Positions 10,128 through 18,641 of a stretch of DNA of 28,400 nucleotides are shown piece after piece; position 1 is the stretch's first letter; each line of letters starts with the position of its first letter. The notes below the pieces were generated by a model that searched no databases, had not been told where the DNA came from, and worked only from the letters and a program-made list of their open reading frames with translations. The stretch covers positions 1 to 28,400 of IMG/VR virus record IMGVR_UViG_3300021197_000228. The stretch is one strand, 5' to 3'. Source of the DNA: a virus. Position numbers and translations under genes: made by a program.

Positions 10128-10428
10128 CTTTACTCAATGTCCTGAATCCACCACCCTGTTTTAGCTCGTACCTGCGGGTTATGTTGTACACCGCAGCGGG
10201 TTTCATACCTGTTTCTTTGGCTATCTTAGCCCTACCCATACCACGTTTCTGAGCTTCTAACACCTTCATAATCTCTTCGTCGGGTATGCTACGTTCAAAT
10301 TTACCGTGTCCCCCACGAGGTATTGGTGTGATGTTTGGTTCGGCTGCGTAGTAGCGTTTACCTCGTTCTTTACCCATCGTCAGTGCTTTGTTCTGGGCAT
10401 GTATCGCTGCTAAGAATGTCTTACTCAT
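10120..10428 (-). CDS. Helix-turn-helix DNA-binding protein
   Basis: 102 residues. The basic N-terminal half (many Lys/Arg/Gly) is followed by a helical segment, residues ~49-88, containing AKIAKETGMKPAAVYNITRR. This is a clear helix-turn-helix of the resolvase/Sigma70-region-4-like type, with the recognition helix in the second half. It lacks a catalytic domain, so it is likely a small regulator or DNA-binding accessory protein. The start ATG overlaps the stop of the primase-helicase gene (TAATG) and has GGAGGG just upstream. Being immediately after the primase-helicase suggests a role in replication control (inference). Confidence 0.75.
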   Translation of the reverse strand: MSKTFLAAIHAQNKALTMGKERGKRYYAAEPNITPIPRGGHGKFERSIPDEEIMKVLEAQKRGMGRAKIAKETGMKPAAVYNITRRYELKQGGGFRTLSKDE

Positions 10429-13325
10429 TAGCCCTCCGCTCCACTATCTACGTGATCGTCAGTAAACAACCGGCAGTTAACTATAATAACATCGCTTGGT
10501 GGTAGGTTTAGGTGCGTACCTTTACCCAACCGAACTTTACCCCGTTTCGCCCCTAACTTAGTCTTCAGATTCTCCATGAATGCACCATAGTTTATCTGCT
10601 GTGTTGCACACCAAGACTTCAAGGGTTTAGGTAATAAATATGCTTTCTGAATGTCAGTCTCGTAACGTGCTACCAGCTTACCCCGTGGCAGCGCATCCGG
10701 TACAACAAGTGAATCCAACCCATTACTAGGCTCCCCCATCAATTTACGTAGGTCATCCGTACTCTTGAGCATTAAGATGTTGTTAAAGTTTTCTGCTATG
10801 TAGTCGTTCAATGTCTGCTCTACAGACATACCCATATCACTTACTGACTGTAGGTTTGTCTTGAGTAACTTAACAGTCCATGCAAACAACGCTTCAAGAT
10901 CGTAGTCAATTAGTCCTAGCTGTTGAGCAATATATGCACCAGTTATTGTGGTAGCTGCACCGGCTGACCAAAAGCGGTTCTCCGCTGTAAGCCCCGCCGC
11001 TTCATCTATTAGCCGCTGGTTCTCAAACACTAGCTTCTTAACTGTTTCAAGGTTCTGCATAACGTATTGAATGTAGATTGGCCCCGCGTGCCCATAGTTC
11101 TCCTTTATAGCTATATCAAACACATCGGTGCCTTTCTTCTCCTCAGTGCTGCCAAATACTCGTTGCGCTCTCCACTCCAGCATCCTTTGTGCCTCTGCTT
11201 TCGGCGCTTGTTTGGTTGCTGCAATACGCTCAATCACACTGGCGTTACCTGTAGTTACACATGAGAGGTGCCACGATTCACCACGAGAACGCTCAAGATT
11301 AGCCCCACCAGCCATACGCCCACGCTGTTCACCAGAGGATATTTGATACGCCAACTTACTTAGCTGCTTACCCTCCGCGTTAGTCATTTCATCTATGTAA
11401 AACGGTAGACTGTGCAACACCTCTGCGCGATTAAACTTTGTCGCGTCAGTATCCTCTTCAGTTATCATCATACCTTTCTCAGCACCCCACACCGAACCCG
11501 CTACCCGTATAGCCGCTGTTTTACCGCACCCGCTAAGTGGACTGTGTATGTGTAACGCGCAAGCGTTCTGAGGTAAGAAGCTCATTAGCGGAGAACCGAA
11601 TGCTGTACATACAACGTACTGGTGCATTACCAGTTCAGGCCGCGTGTTGTAGAAATTAGCCATCTCTTTCCACGCCTCCAACGTACCCTTCGGCTTGAGG
11701 TATGGGATTAGTGCGGCGGTAGGTGTAGACGGCGGGTTGCGTTCGATGCGATCTGCATGTATCTCTTTGTCCCCTAGAATAAAGGCATCCATGTTCTCGT
11801 CTACCCAACCAAACTGCCGCCGTGCTGTGGCTGCTGTGGAAGTTGCTTGTAATTCGTTTACCCAAGTAATCATATATTGCATTAAGTCGTTTGTTTGTGG
11901 GAGAGCGACACCTTGTATCGCCATTCTTTTCCTAAATTCTTCTCGTGAAGTTATTGCCGTAAGAGGTACTACAAACTCACGCACGCCGTCTTTTGGTAGG
12001 TGTATCCTACAAACTACGGACTCACCTTCTTCTATATCTACTATCCGCTGCGTCACATATACGTCATGGTGGTAGATGACATGTTCATCAACTTCCCCAT
12101 CGACACTCACATGCCTAACGTACACACCACCGTTGACCCCTCGAAAGTAAGGACGCGGATAGACAGGTATAACGTGTTCTGGGGAAAGTTCTTTGCTACC
12201 ACTAGCGAGCAGCAGCGTGCCTTCAACTGTTTCTAGTTCATCAAAACCCTCTTCGATAGCATATGTACCATCTTCGTTCACTTCGGCTTCGGGTATCTTA
12301 CGCCCCAGAGCAATCGGTGATTTGATCTTGCCCCAGTTAGGGCAGTCCATACATATGCCAGCCTCGTTCTCGTCGAATGTTGTGCAGCGGTACGGGCCTT
12401 TGATTAGGTCTAGTTTCTTGAGCGTAAGCTCTGGGGTGTATTCGGCGTGCTTCTCAGAGATCTTACGTGCAGCCTTCTCACTGTCTTCGCAGAACTTAGC
12501 GATAGATAACCCTGCTCTCCACATAGGCTCTGAGGCTTCAGCTTGCCCACTTACTATTCTACTTAACTGTTTACAGCCCTTACCACTCTGGCTCTTGATA
12601 AGTATGTCTTTGAAGCTGTGTTTGATGTTACTCATCAGTGCGTCACGCAGGTCACTTGGCCCGTCCGCAGGTGTGTACTTCTTGGGAACTGGTATCGTGT
12701 CCATACCCAGCTTACTGGCAAAGAAGTCAAAGTTAACTTCAGCGGGTACGTCACCTATGACTTCTACTGGTGCGGGGGTTTCAGGTTTGTAATTGTGCGT
12801 GCCTACTACACGAAGGACTCGTGCCATATCAGCAGGTACTGCGGGATCTATCTCAAGCCCAAACTCTCTACACTTAGCCTTAAACTGGTCAGCTACTACC
12901 TTCCACTGCTCTACTGGTATGGACTCTGATAGCCCCCAGTAGACATGTATACCACGCCCTGAGTTAACTATAAGAGGTTCTGGTAGTTCTAACGATACGC
13001 GGAACTCTTCTAACCTACGTAGTGCGTCATCTTGTGTAGCAAAGCCTTTACGTTCAGCTACCTTATCTTCGCCAACATCTAAATCTAAAAAGAACGATTT
13101 AATATGCTTGGCATCTTCGCCTTTACGAGTCTCCTTCTTCCTGAAGTTACTCATAGCAAAGTACACATCTTGCCCCATACTGTCGTAGTATTCGGTGGCT
13201 TCTGCTAGATCATCTACCGAGTCGAAGTATGTTTGCCGTACCCCGCTAGACGTTAAATTATATTGTAGGGCAACGTATACCCCCTCAGTGGGTAACACCC
13301 ACCGCAAAAATTCTCTTGTATTCAT
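10428..13325 (-). CDS. PrimPol-DUF927 primase-helicase
   Basis: 965 residues from the ATG at 13325, which has AGGTG 6 nt upstream. A GTG at 13334 would add three residues but has a poorer ribosome site. The N-terminal domain carries the archaeo-eukaryotic primase signature: DLD (81-83) for metal binding, SGRGIH (122-127), and a D166/R169/R172 motif before GTHNYK. Residues ~310-335 have a CxxC pair. The C-terminal half is a DUF927-type helicase with Walker A GCGKT (K602) and a following YIDEM that serves as Walker B. The protein should make primers and unwind DNA at the phage fork, replacing DnaG- and DnaB-type proteins, neither of which is seen in the window. It is downstream of the SSB-like gene in the same operon. 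Confidence 0.9.
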   Translation of the reverse strand: MNTREFLRWVLPTEGVYVALQYNLTSSGVRQTYFDSVDDLAEATEYYDSMGQDVYFAMSNFRKKETRKGEDAKHIKSFFLDLDVGEDKVAERKGFATQDDALRRLEEFRVSLELPEPLIVNSGRGIHVYWGLSESIPVEQWKVVADQFKAKCREFGLEIDPAVPADMARVLRVVGTHNYKPETPAPVEVIGDVPAEVNFDFFASKLGMDTIPVPKKYTPADGPSDLRDALMSNIKHSFKDILIKSQSGKGCKQLSRIVSGQAEASEPMWRAGLSIAKFCEDSEKAARKISEKHAEYTPELTLKKLDLIKGPYRCTTFDENEAGICMDCPNWGKIKSPIALGRKIPEAEVNEDGTYAIEEGFDELETVEGTLLLASGSKELSPEHVIPVYPRPYFRGVNGGVYVRHVSVDGEVDEHVIYHHDVYVTQRIVDIEEGESVVCRIHLPKDGVREFVVPLTAITSREEFRKRMAIQGVALPQTNDLMQYMITWVNELQATSTAATARRQFGWVDENMDAFILGDKEIHADRIERNPPSTPTAALIPYLKPKGTLEAWKEMANFYNTRPELVMHQYVVCTAFGSPLMSFLPQNACALHIHSPLSGCGKTAAIRVAGSVWGAEKGMMITEEDTDATKFNRAEVLHSLPFYIDEMTNAEGKQLSKLAYQISSGEQRGRMAGGANLERSRGESWHLSCVTTGNASVIERIAATKQAPKAEAQRMLEWRAQRVFGSTEEKKGTDVFDIAIKENYGHAGPIYIQYVMQNLETVKKLVFENQRLIDEAAGLTAENRFWSAGAATTITGAYIAQQLGLIDYDLEALFAWTVKLLKTNLQSVSDMGMSVEQTLNDYIAENFNNILMLKSTDDLRKLMGEPSNGLDSLVVPDALPRGKLVARYETDIQKAYLLPKPLKSWCATQQINYGAFMENLKTKLGAKRGKVRLGKGTHLNLPPSDVIIVNCRLFTDDHVDSGAEG

Positions 13326-13334
13326 GTTCTGCAC

Positions 13335-13416
13335 CTATTGCCGAGAGACAGCATGGCAGGGGTGTCGGCGCACCCTCTTCGGTATTACCTAGCCATACTG
13401 GAGTAGTTATTTAGGA
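13335..13416 (-). promoter_or_regulatory. Structured leader of the primase-helicase gene
   Basis: The 82-nt gap contains two nested or alternative stems on the minus strand: GGGTG/CACCC with a 6-nt loop, and GCCGA/TCGGC enclosing ~20 nt. It also has the 10-nt element TCTCGGCAAT (13338-13347) just before the ribosome site. The same 10-mer precedes the gene at 15064-15477. No good -35/-10 pair was found here. A role in mRNA processing or translational control is inferred. Confidence 0.35.
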
Positions 13417-14148
13417 CTAGTCATCCCAGTCTTCAATAACTGAACTCAGATCGTCGTCGTCTTTGGGTGCAGGCGCGGACTTTTTAACGACCTTCTTAGG
13501 TTCCTCTACTACAGAGGTATCTGGCTCATCACCAAATATGTCATCCGAATCGTCCTCTACTAAATCAACACTGGTGCTGGTAGTGGTATCGGCAAACGGA
13601 CTTGCGTTTTGTGCAGCCATCTCAAACCCACCTTCTACAACTCCAAACGGAGAAGAAGCGGTCATTGGCTCGTACTTGGTTACTTGAACGCCGTTGATAC
13701 GTAAGCTAACCCCGTTGTCTCTCATGCTGTAAGGCACGAAGGTCACGGCTATATTGACTGTGCTGCCACTGGTCAACTTGAAGTCAGCGTCTAGTTCGTT
13801 GTTTTTAGCGTCGAACTGCTGTGGCTTGCGAGTCTTATCAGTACCGTAGGCACCTTTCAACTTACACTTACCGATGTACATACCGTCATCACCTTTCTTG
13901 AAAGGTAGCGGAAACTTATCAGGCCAGCTCTTCTCTTTCTTGAAATCGTAAAACGCCTTCATTGCCTTGAACAATTCCTTGGCCTTGGCTTCGGGCATCT
14001 TGAACGACATCTCATATGCTGCACCGTCATCTAACGGGTCACAGGGCATACTACGGTTCGCTGCGTTATCAAACTTGTATGTACGGTCAATACGTGGGTA
14101 CATCGCAATCACATCTTGAACTACAAAAAAACTTACTGGATCAGTCAT
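13417..14148 (-). CDS. Single-stranded DNA-binding protein (DUF2815/T7 gp2.5-like)
   Basis: 243 residues. The first ~180 residues resemble the DUF2815 OB-fold family of phage ssDNA-binding proteins. An extraction-like segment GKCKLKGAYG is followed by a beta-rich part with GVSLRINGVQVTKY, which is the typical last strand of that fold. The final ~60 residues are a low-complexity acidic tail ending in several Asp and a terminal WDD. This is the usual feature through which phage and bacterial SSBs contact polymerase and helicase. It would coat ssDNA during replication and recombination. SD AAGGAGA is 7 nt before the ATG. It lies between a Cys-cluster protein gene and the primase-helicase gene, consistent with a replisome role. 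Confidence 0.75.
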   Translation of the reverse strand: MTDPVSFFVVQDVIAMYPRIDRTYKFDNAANRSMPCDPLDDGAAYEMSFKMPEAKAKELFKAMKAFYDFKKEKSWPDKFPLPFKKGDDGMYIGKCKLKGAYGTDKTRKPQQFDAKNNELDADFKLTSGSTVNIAVTFVPYSMRDNGVSLRINGVQVTKYEPMTASSPFGVVEGGFEMAAQNASPFADTTTSTSVDLVEDDSDDIFGDEPDTSVVEEPKKVVKKSAPAPKDDDDLSSVIEDWDD

Positions 14149-14159
14149 TGTTGGTCTCC

Positions 14160-14828
14160 TTAACCTAGACTATTTATATCGAACCCTTCAGCTTCAGCGA
14201 ACGGTGAACCCCTAGTGGACATGCGTGGGTCTATGCTGAATGCAATAGCCCCTAACGTGTCATCGTGATCTACCATAAACCGAACCTTCTCAAGCTCATT
14301 TTCTTCTAACGGACGCTGCGGATAAAAGAACAGTTTTGGTACAGGACTCCCCTCGTCAAAACTTATCCTCGTCACAACAGCTAATGAGGGAGTTCCATGC
14401 CCACTCAAAAACTTAGCGTAGGCTTGTAACGGCATAGTGCCGCGCCCTCGCTCCTTACCGAAAATGGATGAGGCAGGTACTTGTAGCTGGTACACCGTAT
14501 CCAGCGCGTGCTCTTCAACAACCGCTAAACGCTGGTGAAACGTACAAGCCCTCCCACTTCCACTACCTGACCCTCTGATATTTTGAGTGCAGTCCATACA
14601 ACGCCCACTCTGTCTCTGATCTTCGGGTACTTCAGGGGCAGGTATCTGGGTATTAGCAGACCAACAGGTTGGTAGCTGTTTAGCTTTAGCATCGTAGTCA
14701 CCTTTGTAATACGAGCGAGATACTTCCGCTGCATTAACTATCACTACGTCTATAGATCTACAGTTACTACCGGCTTCTTGGCCTTCCATTCCAGAGAACT
14801 TACTACCCTGTATACTGATTCGGCGCAC
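14160..14828 (-). CDS. Conserved phage protein with a four-cysteine cluster
   Basis: 222 residues. Cys55, Cys77, Cys80 and Cys95, spaced around a Gly/Ser-rich loop (residues 86-93), look like a zinc ribbon. The rest is mixed alpha/beta without an enzymatic motif. I recognise the overall pattern (CWS...C..C...GRAC followed by a helix) as a recurring phage protein placed near SSB or recombination genes, but its function is not known to me. The GTG start overlaps the upstream stop (TAGTG). The first residues match the pattern of the family, so the internal ATG at 14789, which lacks an SD, is less likely. It is probably a DNA-metabolism accessory protein of the adjacent SSB-like gene. Confidence 0.7.
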   Translation of the reverse strand: MRRISIQGSKFSGMEGQEAGSNCRSIDVVIVNAAEVSRSYYKGDYDAKAKQLPTCWSANTQIPAPEVPEDQRQSGRCMDCTQNIRGSGSGSGRACTFHQRLAVVEEHALDTVYQLQVPASSIFGKERGRGTMPLQAYAKFLSGHGTPSLAVVTRISFDEGSPVPKLFFYPQRPLEENELEKVRFMVDHDDTLGAIAFSIDPRMSTRGSPFAEAEGFDINSLG

Positions 14829-15064
14829 TATGCGTCTTCGTCAGCATCAAACTCCGCTGCAATGTCTTCTGGCTGCACCGGCTGGGCGTTTGTAACACCT
14901 GCCATTAGAGCTTCAGACACCTTGGCTAACGCAAATCTCTGCGTCTTGCCTACTTTCACATAAGTATCTGAGGGTATAACACCATCCCGTACCCATTTAC
15001 GGGTCGTGGATAATGACACACTAAAATACTTTGCGACATCTTCAATGGGGACTAATTGCTCCAT
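14828..15064 (-). CDS. Small excisionase/MerR-type helix-turn-helix protein
   Basis: 78 residues. The N-terminal part reads as an HTH_17 winged-helix domain: LVPIEDVAKYFSVSLSTTRK gives the helix-turn-helix, followed by WVRDGVIP and a short wing strand. The C-terminal 20 residues are acidic (many Asp/Glu). Such proteins act as excisionases or small transcription regulators. No integrase is present in the window, so a regulator or DNA-architecture role is more likely. It overlaps both neighbours by one base (TAATG upstream, TAGTG downstream), so translation is coupled across three genes. Confidence 0.75.
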   Translation of the reverse strand: MEQLVPIEDVAKYFSVSLSTTRKWVRDGVIPSDTYVKVGKTQRFALAKVSEALMAGVTNAQPVQPEDIAAEFDADEDA

Positions 15065-15477
15065 TACTTACCCTTCCTTATTGTTAGCGCGAATTCTGCG
15101 TCTACGTTTAGCCCCTTCGGAAGAAGGTCTGGGTTCTCTTCTAAGAACTCCTTTACATTCTTCTGGTTAAGACGCTTATCCAAGAACTCTGGTACTTCAT
15201 GTTCAAGAATAAACTTGTGCATGTTCTCCCAATCGCTAGTCCAATACTTCTGCTTAACCGTACGGTAAAACGTACCAGCATCTGTCTTAACACTTTTGAG
15301 TTCGTTCTCTTTCAAGTAACCCAGTAACGCGCTTTTTATTTTGTCTTGCTGACTGACTAATTCGCCGTCAGCTTCCTTGTATTCAGCGGATAACTTATCC
15401 CGTTCTGCCTTGATCTTGAGGTAAACCTTAGTCATCTTAGCTAGGGGTATGCCACCCGCACCTATCGCATCAGCCAT
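15064..15477 (-). CDS. Conserved phage protein with N-terminal coiled coil
   Basis: 137 residues. Residues ~15-60 form a charged helix, likely a coiled coil. Next come TDAGTFYRTVK, a WTSDWENMHKFI helix and KRLNQKNVKEFLEENPDLLP, and the chain ends with a basic beta strand. This domain order is common in phage proteins next to recombination or SSB genes and vaguely resembles Gp157-like proteins, but no biochemical function is assigned. SD AAAGGG lies 7 nt before the ATG and is also part of a predicted hairpin in the leader. It starts after a 50-nt gap and overlaps the next gene by one base. Confidence 0.7.
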   Translation of the reverse strand: MADAIGAGGIPLAKMTKVYLKIKAERDKLSAEYKEADGELVSQQDKIKSALLGYLKENELKSVKTDAGTFYRTVKQKYWTSDWENMHKFILEHEVPEFLDKRLNQKNVKEFLEENPDLLPKGLNVDAEFALTIRKGK

Positions 15478-15535
15478 GTCCTTACCCTTTCATTGCCGAG
15501 AAAGGTAATATAAGGGTGCATAGTGCCTTATGCAA
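15478..15535 (-). promoter_or_regulatory. Leader with possible weak promoter and ribosome-site hairpin
   Basis: A -10-like TATATT (15507-15512) sits 17 bp from a poor -35 candidate TTGCAT (15530-15535). Downstream, CCTTTC and GAAAGG can form a 6-bp stem with loop TCGGCAAT. The 3' arm overlaps the AAAGGG ribosome site of the 15064-15477 gene, so translation could be masked. The loop belongs to the 10-mer TCTCGGCAAT shared with the primase-helicase leader. Confidence 0.35.
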
Positions 15536-17066
15536 GTAGTTCCTTGTATAAATCAATAATTTTTGTGTGTGAGTCTAATTTGTTATCTAGTAATGCGTAT
15601 ACATGACGTTCTACATCAGATCCTTGTAGCTGAACAACCGTACACTTATGGTCTTGACCGGCTCTGTGTATTCGGGCGTTGGCCTGTGCATAGGTCTCTA
15701 CTGAACTGGTTGGCCCCCACCACACAATCGTGTTCGCGGCAGTGAGTGTTACCCCGTGTGCCGCAGCCTGTGGCTGAATAACTAGCACCTGTATACCGTC
15801 CTTGTCTTCTTGGAATGCTTTGAATATCTCAGTGCGTTTAGCTGCTGGTACGCTACCGCTGATGACTTCAGTGTTTATGTTGTCTCCACGTAGTTTGTCA
15901 GTGAGTATGGCTATGGTGTGTTTGAACGGTACGAACACTATGACTTTCTTACTGGACTCTACTATTACTTCACGTAACACGTTGTACCGATGCTTGATGT
16001 CGAACTCTATCGTGTCCTTACTATCGGCGTAGACCGCACCACCAGAGATTTGTAGTAGCTTGTTCATGTTGACCGCTGCCGTAGCCGCAGTTACATCTTC
16101 ACCTGCCGCTTGCATAATCATCTTGTCTTTAAGCTCTTTGTAATACTTCTCTTGCTGCCTTGTAAGTGCAACTTCACGAGTCGTGTACACTAGCTCTGGT
16201 AGGTCTAAGCACTCTTCTTTAGTAAACCTGATCGCTGGCTGTAGTGCATCAAAGACTATATCTGTAGCACTGGGCTTAGGAACCCACTTGAAGTTAGTCA
16301 CCTTGTACATGACCTGATCGCGGAACGACCCCATGAAGCGTGGCACAGACTTCGGGTTAACAAGTTTAGCCAACCCGTAGGCATCCATTGGGCTTTGTGC
16401 AGCGGGTGTACCCGTCATCATCCACAACCATGTGTCGGAGGTAAGTATTTTATTGAGGGTCTTCCACCGCTTAGTCTGAGAATTCTTATAGTGCGTAGCC
16501 TCATCCACAATCACTAGATCAAACCCACCGTCTGCAACTGCGTCAGACACTATCTCCACACCGTCATAATTTATTATGACAAACTCAGCATCCCCTTCGA
16601 TAACCTTCTGCCGTTGTTTAGCTGAACCGTAAGCCACATCTACCTTACGGTGCATGGCAAAGGTAAACAGGTCTTCTCGCCATGCTGAATCCATAATAGA
16701 TAGAGGGCAGATTACCAGTACGCGGTTAATACGTTTCTTGGTTAGTAGGAAGTCTGCTGCCCAGATAGCACTGGCTGTCTTGCCTGTACCCTGCTCATTG
16801 AAACAAAAGGATCTCTTGTTCATGGTAAGAAACCCTGCGGTAGTCTTCTGGTGTTCAAACGGTTTGAACTTACCAGTCCACTTATACTGCCCCTCAATAG
16901 GTGAAGGTGCGTGTATGTTCATATTCTTCAGCACATGGGCTTCGTCTATGCCCCAGTTAACCAACACTCGATTTCCTGATAACTCCTTACTCTTAGGTAT
17001 TACATCGGTTACTTTACCCGGCGCACGTAACCTCATAAGCAGTGCTTTGTTATCTATTACTTTCAT
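15528..17066 (-). CDS. SNF2/DEAD-like superfamily 2 DNA helicase
   Basis: 512 residues from the ATG at 17066, which is preceded by GGGAGG. A TTG-initiated extension to 17117 would read through the terminator structure and is rejected. Walker A is GTGKT (93-97) and motif II is DEAT (189-192) within VIVDEATHYKN. Motif III appears as MMTGTPAAQ. The C-terminal helicase lobe ends in the typical SNF2 motif ARIHRAGQ. It lacks extra chromatin-type domains, so it is a compact phage remodeller/helicase of the kind found in many phage replication modules. It likely clears proteins or branch-migrates during replication and recombination. Expression probably depends on readthrough of the terminator at 17081-17115 and on the tandem RNA upstream. 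Confidence 0.9.
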   Translation of the reverse strand: MKVIDNKALLMRLRAPGKVTDVIPKSKELSGNRVLVNWGIDEAHVLKNMNIHAPSPIEGQYKWTGKFKPFEHQKTTAGFLTMNKRSFCFNEQGTGKTASAIWAADFLLTKKRINRVLVICPLSIMDSAWREDLFTFAMHRKVDVAYGSAKQRQKVIEGDAEFVIINYDGVEIVSDAVADGGFDLVIVDEATHYKNSQTKRWKTLNKILTSDTWLWMMTGTPAAQSPMDAYGLAKLVNPKSVPRFMGSFRDQVMYKVTNFKWVPKPSATDIVFDALQPAIRFTKEECLDLPELVYTTREVALTRQQEKYYKELKDKMIMQAAGEDVTAATAAVNMNKLLQISGGAVYADSKDTIEFDIKHRYNVLREVIVESSKKVIVFVPFKHTIAILTDKLRGDNINTEVISGSVPAAKRTEIFKAFQEDKDGIQVLVIQPQAAAHGVTLTAANTIVWWGPTSSVETYAQANARIHRAGQDHKCTVVQLQGSDVERHVYALLDNKLDSHTKIIDLYKELLA

Positions 17067-17092
17067 TATTCCTCCCACGCAAAAAAGCGTGG
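17067..17092 (-). promoter_or_regulatory. Alternative hairpin that hides the helicase ribosome site
   Basis: CCACGC (17087-17092) pairs with GCGTGG (17075-17080) across a six-U loop, and CCT (17093-17095) can extend the stem to AGG (17071-17073) with one bulged G. The 3' arm contains the GGGAGG ribosome site. The 5' arm is the same segment that closes the terminator at 17081-17115, so the two folds exclude each other. Confidence 0.65.
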
Positions 17093-17115
17093 AGGGGGTC
17101 TCCCCCCAAACACGC
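17081..17115 (-). terminator. Intrinsic terminator between the tandem RNA and the helicase gene
   Basis: On the minus strand GCGTG (17111-17115) pairs with CACGC (17087-17091). Inside it GGGGG (17103-17107) pairs with CCCCC (17094-17098) around a GAGA (GNRA-type) tetraloop. Six U residues (17081-17086) follow directly. This is a canonical rho-independent terminator 15 nt before the helicase start codon. Confidence 0.75.
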
Positions 17116-17123
17116 AAACTAAA

Positions 17124-17333
17124 TTAGCCCCGCCTTCGACCACACTGACGGGAAAGTGTTCGAACGGAAGGGAATTAGTCTCCCGTGGTCTTGCTTAGTC
17201 CCGTCTTCGACCACACTGACGGGAAAGTGCTACTAGGAAGATAGGATAACTCCCTTGGCCTTGTTGATTAGCCCCGCCTTCGACCACACGGACGGGAACG
17301 TGCCGTTACAGGTACAGCAAACCTGTGGGTCTT
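17124..17333 (-). ncRNA. Three tandem ~68-nt pseudoknot RNA elements (candidate structured RNA)
   Basis: Units in transcription order are 17268-17333, 17195-17262 and 17124-17192. Each has the order AAGRCC, a variable small hairpin, CACN, U, UCCCGUC, N'GUG, UGGUC, GAA, GRCGGGR, CUAA. CACN pairs with N'GUG (G-C in unit 1, U-A in units 2 and 3, a compensatory change). UCCCGUC in its loop pairs with GRCGGGR, where both R positions face U and are G,G,(units 1 and 3) or A,A (unit 2). GRCC pairs with GGUC, where R again faces U. The result is a three-way junction with an H-type pseudoknot. The variable hairpin differs in sequence but exists in all units. The pairs hold on the minus-strand RNA; on the plus strand the wobble pairs become C-A mismatches. 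I do not recognise the class. Confidence 0.75.
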
Positions 17334-17335
17334 AA

Positions 17336-17611
17336 CTACTTACGCTTAGGCTTCTTACCATTGCGACTACGGTTGGCACTGGCGCTTTCTACTCTGTAAC
17401 CATCTGCGTTGCTGCCGCCCTTACTTAACATCTTATTGTGGCTGACATCTCTACCTTCACGCTTGTCAGCACGCCCATCCTTGTTAGCATCACGCCCGTT
17501 CTTATCCATCGCACGCCTAGCACGTTGTCTTTCCATACGTGCTTTATGTGCCGCGCTACCTACTGGTGGGTTCTTTTGTTTCTTACGATCTGCTTTGTTC
17601 TTATACGGCAT
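17336..17611 (-). CDS. Small basic HNH-like phage protein
   Basis: 91 residues from the ATG at 17611, which overlaps the stop of the Cas4-like gene (ATGA). An upstream start at 17662 would overlap that gene heavily. The protein is extremely basic. Its centre has DANKDGRAD, which resembles a DxNxDGxxD calcium loop. The C-terminal part reads VSHNKMLSKGGSNADGYRVE then NRSRNG, a pattern reminiscent of the His/Asn arrangement in HNH nucleases and phage HNH-like packaging or recombination proteins. Catalytic identity is uncertain because the full His-His-Asn set cannot be assigned. The tandem RNA units begin 3 nt after its stop codon. Confidence 0.65.
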   Translation of the reverse strand: MPYKNKADRKKQKNPPVGSAAHKARMERQRARRAMDKNGRDANKDGRADKREGRDVSHNKMLSKGGSNADGYRVESASANRSRNGKKPKRK

Positions 17612-18282
17612 CAGTTTCTTCCGTTGTGTGGACACTCTAGTACAGGACACCATGCCTTGCACAACCCACTAGGGTTAGGGTTCCACGTATCATTGTTAAA
17701 GGCTGACTCCATGTCGCTGTACTTACCCAGCCACTTAGCCCATAACTTCTTTTCATCTTCTATGGCGTAGCGGTCTCTAATGAGATCCTCACTCACCACA
17801 AACAGTAATCCAGCCCGAACAGTCTCTACTTCGGGATAGTGCTTAAAGGTAGCCAAAGCCATAAGCTCTAGCTGTCCCTTGTCCGCGTACCTTGCAGACT
17901 TGCCGGTCTTGTAGTCTATCACCCAAGCCAGCTTGTCTTCACGGTTGAGTATAACTAAATCAGCAATGCCACGGAACCACACATCATCAGCGAAGAAGCT
18001 ACACGCTTCCAGATCTTCGGTTAGACCCATCTTGATTTCGCATAGCTTCTCGCCTTTCTTATCGTTTAGTGCATCTAACATACCCTGTGCATAACTGAAA
18101 CGTGGGTCTAGTTCACCACCGTCACGGATGTATATCTCCGCTGCTTCGTGAAAAGCTGTTCCATACAATGTAGCCTCAGACTCCTTGAACGGATACTGCT
18201 TGAGTACCTTCTCATGGTAGAATTGCTTGGGGCATTGCTGGAACGCCTTGATCTTACTAAAACTCCACGGGGCTACACTCAC
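17611..18282 (-). CDS. Cas4/RecB-like PD-(D/E)XK nuclease with probable Fe-S cluster
   Basis: 223 residues, GTG start at 18282 overlapping the upstream stop (GTGA). The N-terminus has WSFSKIKAFQQCPKQF, the typical entry of PDDEXK_1/RecB-type nucleases. Catalytic residues visible are His45 in GTAFHEA, Asp108 in RGIADLV, and Asp123 and Lys125 in VIDYKTGK. Cys17 together with Cys208, Cys212 and Cys217 at the C-terminus gives the four cysteines expected for a Cas4/AddB-style iron-sulfur cluster. It should be a DNA exonuclease acting in end processing, recombination or host DNA degradation. There are no cas1, cas2 or CRISPR arrays nearby, so a CRISPR role is not indicated. The next gene overlaps by one base. 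Confidence 0.85.
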   Translation of the reverse strand: MSVAPWSFSKIKAFQQCPKQFYHEKVLKQYPFKESEATLYGTAFHEAAEIYIRDGGELDPRFSYAQGMLDALNDKKGEKLCEIKMGLTEDLEACSFFADDVWFRGIADLVILNREDKLAWVIDYKTGKSARYADKGQLELMALATFKHYPEVETVRAGLLFVVSEDLIRDRYAIEDEKKLWAKWLGKYSDMESAFNNDTWNPNPSGLCKAWCPVLECPHNGRN

Positions 18283-18641
18283 GTTTTGTTAGGCCAAACT
18301 CGGCTACCTGATGGTTCCTCTTCCCACCCTAAATAAGTAGTCCCTTTGTGTTGAACAACTAACAGGTCGGGGGTCTCACGACAATGTTCACACCAAAAAC
18401 TAACCCGCATACCTTGTCGCCGACTAGAAGGGTTAAACAAGTCTGCGTGTAAGCTATTGTGTTCTACGCCCTCTATATCTGGAGTAATAAAAAATCCCCT
18501 ATTACCAGTAGGTGTATGGTCGTAAAACGCCACGGCTTGTTGGTGTAGGTTATCTCCCTCACAGATCGGGCAGATTAAACTGGATCTAAAAATATCCCCT
18601 ACAGCTAACTTAATTCCACCAAAACCGTTATCTACACCCAT
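18279..18641 (-). CDS. Zinc-ribbon protein of unknown function
   Basis: 120 residues. Two CxxC knuckles, Cys24/Cys27 (CPIC) and Cys84/Cys87 (CEHC), are separated by 56 residues and probably hold one zinc ion. Strands surround the second knuckle (RVSFWCEHC, then DLLVVQHKG). No catalytic motif is visible. Its start overlaps the preceding stop (TAATG) and its stop overlaps the GTG of the nuclease gene, so it is translated together with the tail-anchored protein and the nuclease. Function cannot be assigned. Confidence 0.7.
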   Translation of the reverse strand: MGVDNGFGGIKLAVGDIFRSSLICPICEGDNLHQQAVAFYDHTPTGNRGFFITPDIEGVEHNSLHADLFNPSSRRQGMRVSFWCEHCRETPDLLVVQHKGTTYLGWEEEPSGSRVWPNKT